Shown here piece after piece: positions 6,979 to 9,337 of a stretch of DNA of 9,337 nt (the first letter of the stretch is position 1; every line of letters begins with the position of its first letter). Source of the DNA: Thiomargarita sp. GTDB taxonomy: Bacteria; Pseudomonadota; Gammaproteobacteria; Beggiatoales; Beggiatoaceae. Where the stretch lies: assembly GCA_020721025.1 (NCBI GenBank), contig DYNO01000071.1, positions 1 through 9,337 on the forward strand, read 5' to 3'. Under the pieces are notes generated by a model that saw nothing but the letters and a program-made list of their open reading frames with translations, was not told the DNA's origin and did no database searches. The translations under genes were made by a program, and so were the position numbers.

Positions 6979-7259
6979 TTCATTCCACCGAAAGCATGAT
7001 AAACGCCTCGTCGCGGTTGGGTATTGACGGTAAAATTTCCATAGAATCGCCGGCACCGTTGCTGAGTGAGAATTTATTTTCGTTACCAGTGGAATTTTTG
7101 AATGCAGAGAACCAATTTCTATTGTCTTGTCGGGCTTACACGCGCAATCAACGCCCTTCTGAATTTCAACGTCCCTTACGTTTCACTGCATTGCTTTATC
7201 ACGGCAGACGCGCTCCAGAAGATTTAGCCCCCAGTCAACGATACGAGCAATGTCCTTGA
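6951..7259 (+). pseudogene. C-terminal part of the haemagglutinin-like protein, out of frame with its 5' part
   Basis: If one G is added to the run at 6945-6949, the upstream protein reads on from AQADEGKG into GNIRIAAKHLIHSTES and then INASSRLGIDGKISIESP, ending at the TGA 7257-7259. The join restores the beta-helix pattern and the typical family C-terminus: xSSxLGIxGxxxIxSP, then LPVEFLNAENQ and a single-Cys segment SCRAYTRN. Repaired, the protein has about 720 residues from 5098. This piece has an ATG at 6996 in frame but no ribosome site, and it would not fold alone. The defect is a true mutation, a switchable or programmed frameshift, or a sequencing error in a homopolymer; the sequence alone cannot tell which. 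Confidence 0.8.
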
Positions 7260-7278
7260 ATTTTATTAAAACAACTTT

Positions 7279-7319
7279 AAGAATTACACAGTTCAAAACG
7301 TAACTTAAGGCTTAATTTA
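7279..7319 (+). repeat. Diverged direct repeat, copy 1
   Basis: This copy starts with AAGAATTACACA, which matches the left arm of copy 2 at 9 of 12 positions. It continues with AGTTCAAAACGTAACTTA, which differs from copy 2 at one base. Copy 2 begins 84 bases downstream. A weak counterpart of the right part of copy 2 (GTGCATTTT, then GTGCGACCT) can be traced to about 7345, so this may be a decayed full unit. Confidence 0.65.
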
Positions 7320-7362
7320 ATCCGTGCATTTTACCCGTGCGACCTTGAACTGTTACAATAAG

Positions 7363-7432
7363 AGGAGTTACGCAGTTCAAAATGTAACTTAGACTTAATT
7401 CAGTTAGTTAGCATCTCAAATGCGTAACTCCT
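7363..7432 (+). repeat. 70-bp repeat unit, copy 2, with perfect 12-bp inverted ends
   Basis: AGGAGTTACGCA (7363-7374) and TGCGTAACTCCT (7421-7432) are exact reverse complements enclosing 46 bases. The inside begins with GTTCAAAATGTAACTTAGAC, the part shared with copy 1. The layout resembles a very short non-autonomous terminal-inverted-repeat element or a REP-like palindromic unit. No obvious target-site duplication flanks it. Confidence 0.7.
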
Positions 7433-7469
7433 AAATAATCAAATTATCCCATCACGCAGAGAGTTTATC

Positions 7470-8393
7470 ATGGTTGCGGCGGTCAGCATTCAAGAACTTC
7501 ACAAATATTATCGTCAATTTCAAGCACTCGCTGGCATTCACTTCGAGATTCCCAAGGGCAGTTTTTTTGGATTATTGGGTCCCAATGGTGCGGGAAAATC
7601 AACCCTAATCAATATTATGGCAGGGCTTGCCTACGCGACAAAGGGCACAATTCAAGTGATGGGACATGATGTCCGACAACAGTGGCGACAATCGCGTCAT
7701 TCCTTGGGCGTTGTTCCACAAGAATTGGTGTATGACCCATTTTTTACAGTCGGCGAACTGCTGCAATTACAATCTGGTTACTTCGGTTGTGCACGGACAA
7801 ACAAAGCATGGCGAGAGGAATTATTAGAAACACTTTCCTTGACCGATAAAACAAAAACCAATATGTATCAACTGTCTGGCGGCATGAAACGTCGAGTGTT
7901 GATCGCACAAGCCCTCGTCCATAAACCGCCGGTCGTGGTATTGGATGAACCCACTGCCGGGGTCGATGTCGAATTGCGGCAAATGCTGTGGAAGTTTACC
8001 CGTGAATTGCATCAAAACGGACACACGATTGTTTTGACAACACATTATTTGGAAGAAGCGGAAGCACTGTGCGAACGGATTGCCATTTTACATCATGGAA
8101 AAGTGGTTGCATTGGATGACAAAAAACCGCTATTGGCGCGGCATCCATTTCGCCTGTTGCGACTCAGTTTAACTTCGGAAAACATCACGTTACCAGAAAA
8201 TTTGCAATCAAAAATCGTTTCTTACCAAGCAAATGAATTGGTGTTGAAACTGCATCGTGAACACGATCCAATTAATACGGTTTTGGACGCGCTACGCCAA
8301 CACCAGATTTATTTTCATGATTTACGCACTGAAGATCCGGGGTTAGAAGAAGTTTTCTTAAGTTTAACCAGTAAAGAAGCTTTAAGTGCATAA
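7470..8393 (+). CDS. yadG: YadG-like ABC transporter ATP-binding protein
   Basis: A protein of 307 residues with all ABC ATPase motifs: Walker A GPNGAGKST (37-45), Q-loop VPQE (Q84), signature LSGGM (135-139), Walker B VVVLDEP (155-161), D-loop AGVD (163-166) and switch histidine in TTHYLEEAE (H192). Length and the segments LGVVPQE, LSGGMKRR and TAGVDVELR closely follow E. coli YadG, a subunit of a multidrug/polysaccharide-type (ABC-2) exporter that pairs with the membrane protein YadH. The C-terminal 80 residues form the usual extension, ending near EEVFLSL. The ATG at 7470 is supported by GAGAG at 7459-7463. The partner permease, normally next in the operon, is absent: the gene runs 12 bp into the convergent lpxH. 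Its partner must be elsewhere, or the pair was split. The transported substrate is unknown. Confidence 0.88.
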   Translation: MVAAVSIQELHKYYRQFQALAGIHFEIPKGSFFGLLGPNGAGKSTLINIMAGLAYATKGTIQVMGHDVRQQWRQSRHSLGVVPQELVYDPFFTVGELLQLQSGYFGCARTNKAWREELLETLSLTDKTKTNMYQLSGGMKRRVLIAQALVHKPPVVVLDEPTAGVDVELRQMLWKFTRELHQNGHTIVLTTHYLEEAEALCERIAILHHGKVVALDDKKPLLARHPFRLLRLSLTSENITLPENLQSKIVSYQANELVLKLHREHDPINTVLDALRQHQIYFHDLRTEDPGLEEVFLSLTSKEALSA

Positions 8394-9107
8394 GGTGATG
8401 AATTCAATAGAATCGGTCGTTGCTCGTAAAATGACCGGGGGTTGTTCTTGCCATGCACCCAAGACATAACGTTTGGCAAGTTTGTCTTGCAATTCAAATT
8501 CATGCAGTGCGGGACGATGGGTATGCCCATGAATCAATTGATATACTTGAAACGATTGCAACACTTTCGCCACCTCCTCCTGCGTGACATCCATGATATA
8601 TTCGTGTGTTATCTGGGTATGTTGTTGACTTTGTTGACGAGCTTGTTGTGCCAACAAACGCCGCTGTATCAATGGTTGCGCCAAAAAATGCTGTTGCCAC
8701 AATGGATTACGCACTTGTTGCCGAAATGCTTGATAAGCCGTATCTTGAGTACACAATACGTCGCCGTGCATCAATACAGTAGGAATACCATATAAATCAA
8801 TGAATAATGGTTCATCCATCAATTGACAGCCGGTATCCGCCGCAAATTGCGTTCCCAGCAAAAAATCCCGATTTCCCCGTAAAACAATGACTTCTACACC
8901 GGTCGCGGTCAAAGTGCGTAAGGCAAACTTTACTGATTGATAATCTTCTTCATCGTCCCCAAGCCACACTTCAAACAAATCGCCTAAAATATATAACTTC
9001 TCGGCAAGTTGCGCGTGTTGCGTGAGGAAATTCAAAAAATTCTGTGTTATTACCGGCAGTTGTGGACTGAGATGCAGATCGGCAATCAATATAGTATGTT
9101 TTGTCAT
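8382..9107 (-). CDS. lpxH: UDP-2,3-diacylglucosamine diphosphatase LpxH
   Basis: A protein of 241 residues, almost the length of E. coli LpxH (240). It hydrolyses UDP-2,3-diacylglucosamine to lipid X plus UMP at the inner membrane, the fourth step of lipid A synthesis. The calcineurin-like dimetal centre is complete: ADLHL (D10, H12), GDLFEVW (D43), GNRDFL (N79, R80), MHGD (H114) and IHGHTHRP (H195, H197, with H193 before them). WLGDDE (48-53) is also characteristic. The ATG at 9107-9105 is chosen because homologs start just before the first beta strand (TILIADLHL); a TTG at 9140 in frame would add 11 residues. The Shine-Dalgarno sequence is weak. The 3' end overlaps the stop region of the convergent ABC gene by 12 bp, so the two transcripts must overlap. 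Confidence 0.95.
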   Translation of the reverse strand: MTKHTILIADLHLSPQLPVITQNFLNFLTQHAQLAEKLYILGDLFEVWLGDDEEDYQSVKFALRTLTATGVEVIVLRGNRDFLLGTQFAADTGCQLMDEPLFIDLYGIPTVLMHGDVLCTQDTAYQAFRQQVRNPLWQQHFLAQPLIQRRLLAQQARQQSQQHTQITHEYIMDVTQEEVAKVLQSFQVYQLIHGHTHRPALHEFELQDKLAKRYVLGAWQEQPPVILRATTDSIEFITLCT

Positions 9108-9132
9108 GAGATGAAAATCGACGGTAATCAAG

Positions 9133-9161
9133 GTTATCAAGAAAAATTAGGGGGTCGTCAA
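9133..9161 (-). promoter_or_regulatory. Candidate promoter of lpxH
   Basis: On the minus strand a -35 TTGACG (plus 9156-9161, five of six) is followed by a 17-base spacer and a -10 GATAAC (plus 9133-9138, four of six). Transcription would start near 9126, about 19 bases before the lpxH ATG. Spacing and placement are good; the -10 is only moderate. Confidence 0.4.
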
Positions 9162-9337
9162 GTAAGAACGTGCAAACGGAATAAAGGCGTTCGGATATAG
9201 TGATCTTAAATCATTTGTAGAAAACCAAACGTTATTCACGTCATTAACACAGCAGCTTGATACTATGGACGAATTAGGATCACTCTCTATTAATCCATAT
9301 AAAATTTTACGATTTCGCAAATTTGTTCTAATTTAAA
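9162..9337. other. Right-edge stretch without an identified gene
   Basis: Two unrelated short open frames overlap here. On the plus strand 9166-9336 gives 56 codons to a TAA, with the protein-like stretch SDLKSFVENQTLFTSLTQQL. It has no start after the TAA at 9163-9165, except an ATG at 9265. On the minus strand 9332-9147 gives 61 codons to a TAA, ending NAFIPFARSYLTTP, also with no ATG start. At most one can be real, and I recognise neither. The stretch is AT-rich and could be intergenic or a decayed gene. Confidence 0.3.

Larger units (their letters stand above)
7260..7469. other. Intergenic region dominated by a duplicated small repeat
   Basis: No gene is supported here. The region is AT-rich and holds two diverged copies of a small repeat unit (listed separately). 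A purine-rich GAGAG (7459-7463) precedes the ABC ATPase start. I found no convincing sigma70 promoter for the ATPase and no T-tailed terminator for the exoprotein gene, although the inverted repeat 7363-7432 could fold in RNA. Confidence 0.6.

Noticed and set aside
5098..7259. CRISPR-like or tandem DNA repeats in the exoprotein gene
   Set aside because: The repetition is at protein level (beta-helix turns) and too diverged in DNA; there are no constant repeats with spacers.
8442..8795. Plus-strand 117-codon open frame
   Set aside because: It is antisense to lpxH, whose metal-binding motifs are complete.

Overview
The window is most likely chromosomal DNA of a Gram-negative gammaproteobacterium. 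LpxH (lipid A synthesis), a CcmG/DsbE-type thioredoxin (periplasmic cytochrome c maturation), RsmG and a YadG-like ABC ATPase all fit this. The moderately AT-rich composition, a haemagglutination-domain exoprotein, a tnpB element and scattered small repeats recall filamentous sulfur bacteria (Beggiatoa/Thioploca-like). That last step is inference from style, not proof.

Left part (1-1811). A minus-strand tnpB gene (IS200/IS605 superfamily) runs off the left edge. Its promoter, Shine-Dalgarno sequence and a structured left end occupy about 157-290. The element abuts a class III nucleotide cyclase gene that keeps only its C-terminal catalytic half, so the cyclase is very probably broken by the insertion. 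Two tightly spaced plus-strand genes follow: a membrane-anchored CcmG/DsbE thioredoxin and rsmG (16S rRNA G527 methyltransferase).

Centre (1837-7259). Convergent to rsmG is a large minus-strand gene for a single-chain enzyme of about 969 residues. It has a putative PD-(D/E)xK nuclease motif at the N-terminus, an N6-adenine methyltransferase core and a C-terminal specificity-like region, and so resembles a Type IIG restriction-modification protein. An extended -10 promoter sets its start. A gap of about 290 bp with degraded-looking coding sequence separates it from a divergent gene for a secreted filamentous-haemagglutinin-like beta-helix protein. That gene is split by a one-base frameshift in a G run (6945-6949); its C-terminal 102 residues continue in another frame to 7259.

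Right part (7260-9337). A gap of about 210 bp carries two diverged copies of a small repeat unit, one with perfect 12-bp inverted ends. Next comes a YadG-like ABC ATPase without a visible permease partner, overlapping by 12 bp the convergent lpxH. The last 230 bp contain the probable lpxH promoter and no gene I can identify.

The genes do not form one pathway. The window combines housekeeping genes (ccmG, rsmG, ABC ATPase, lpxH) with accessory material (tnpB element, restriction-modification enzyme, exoprotein, repeats).
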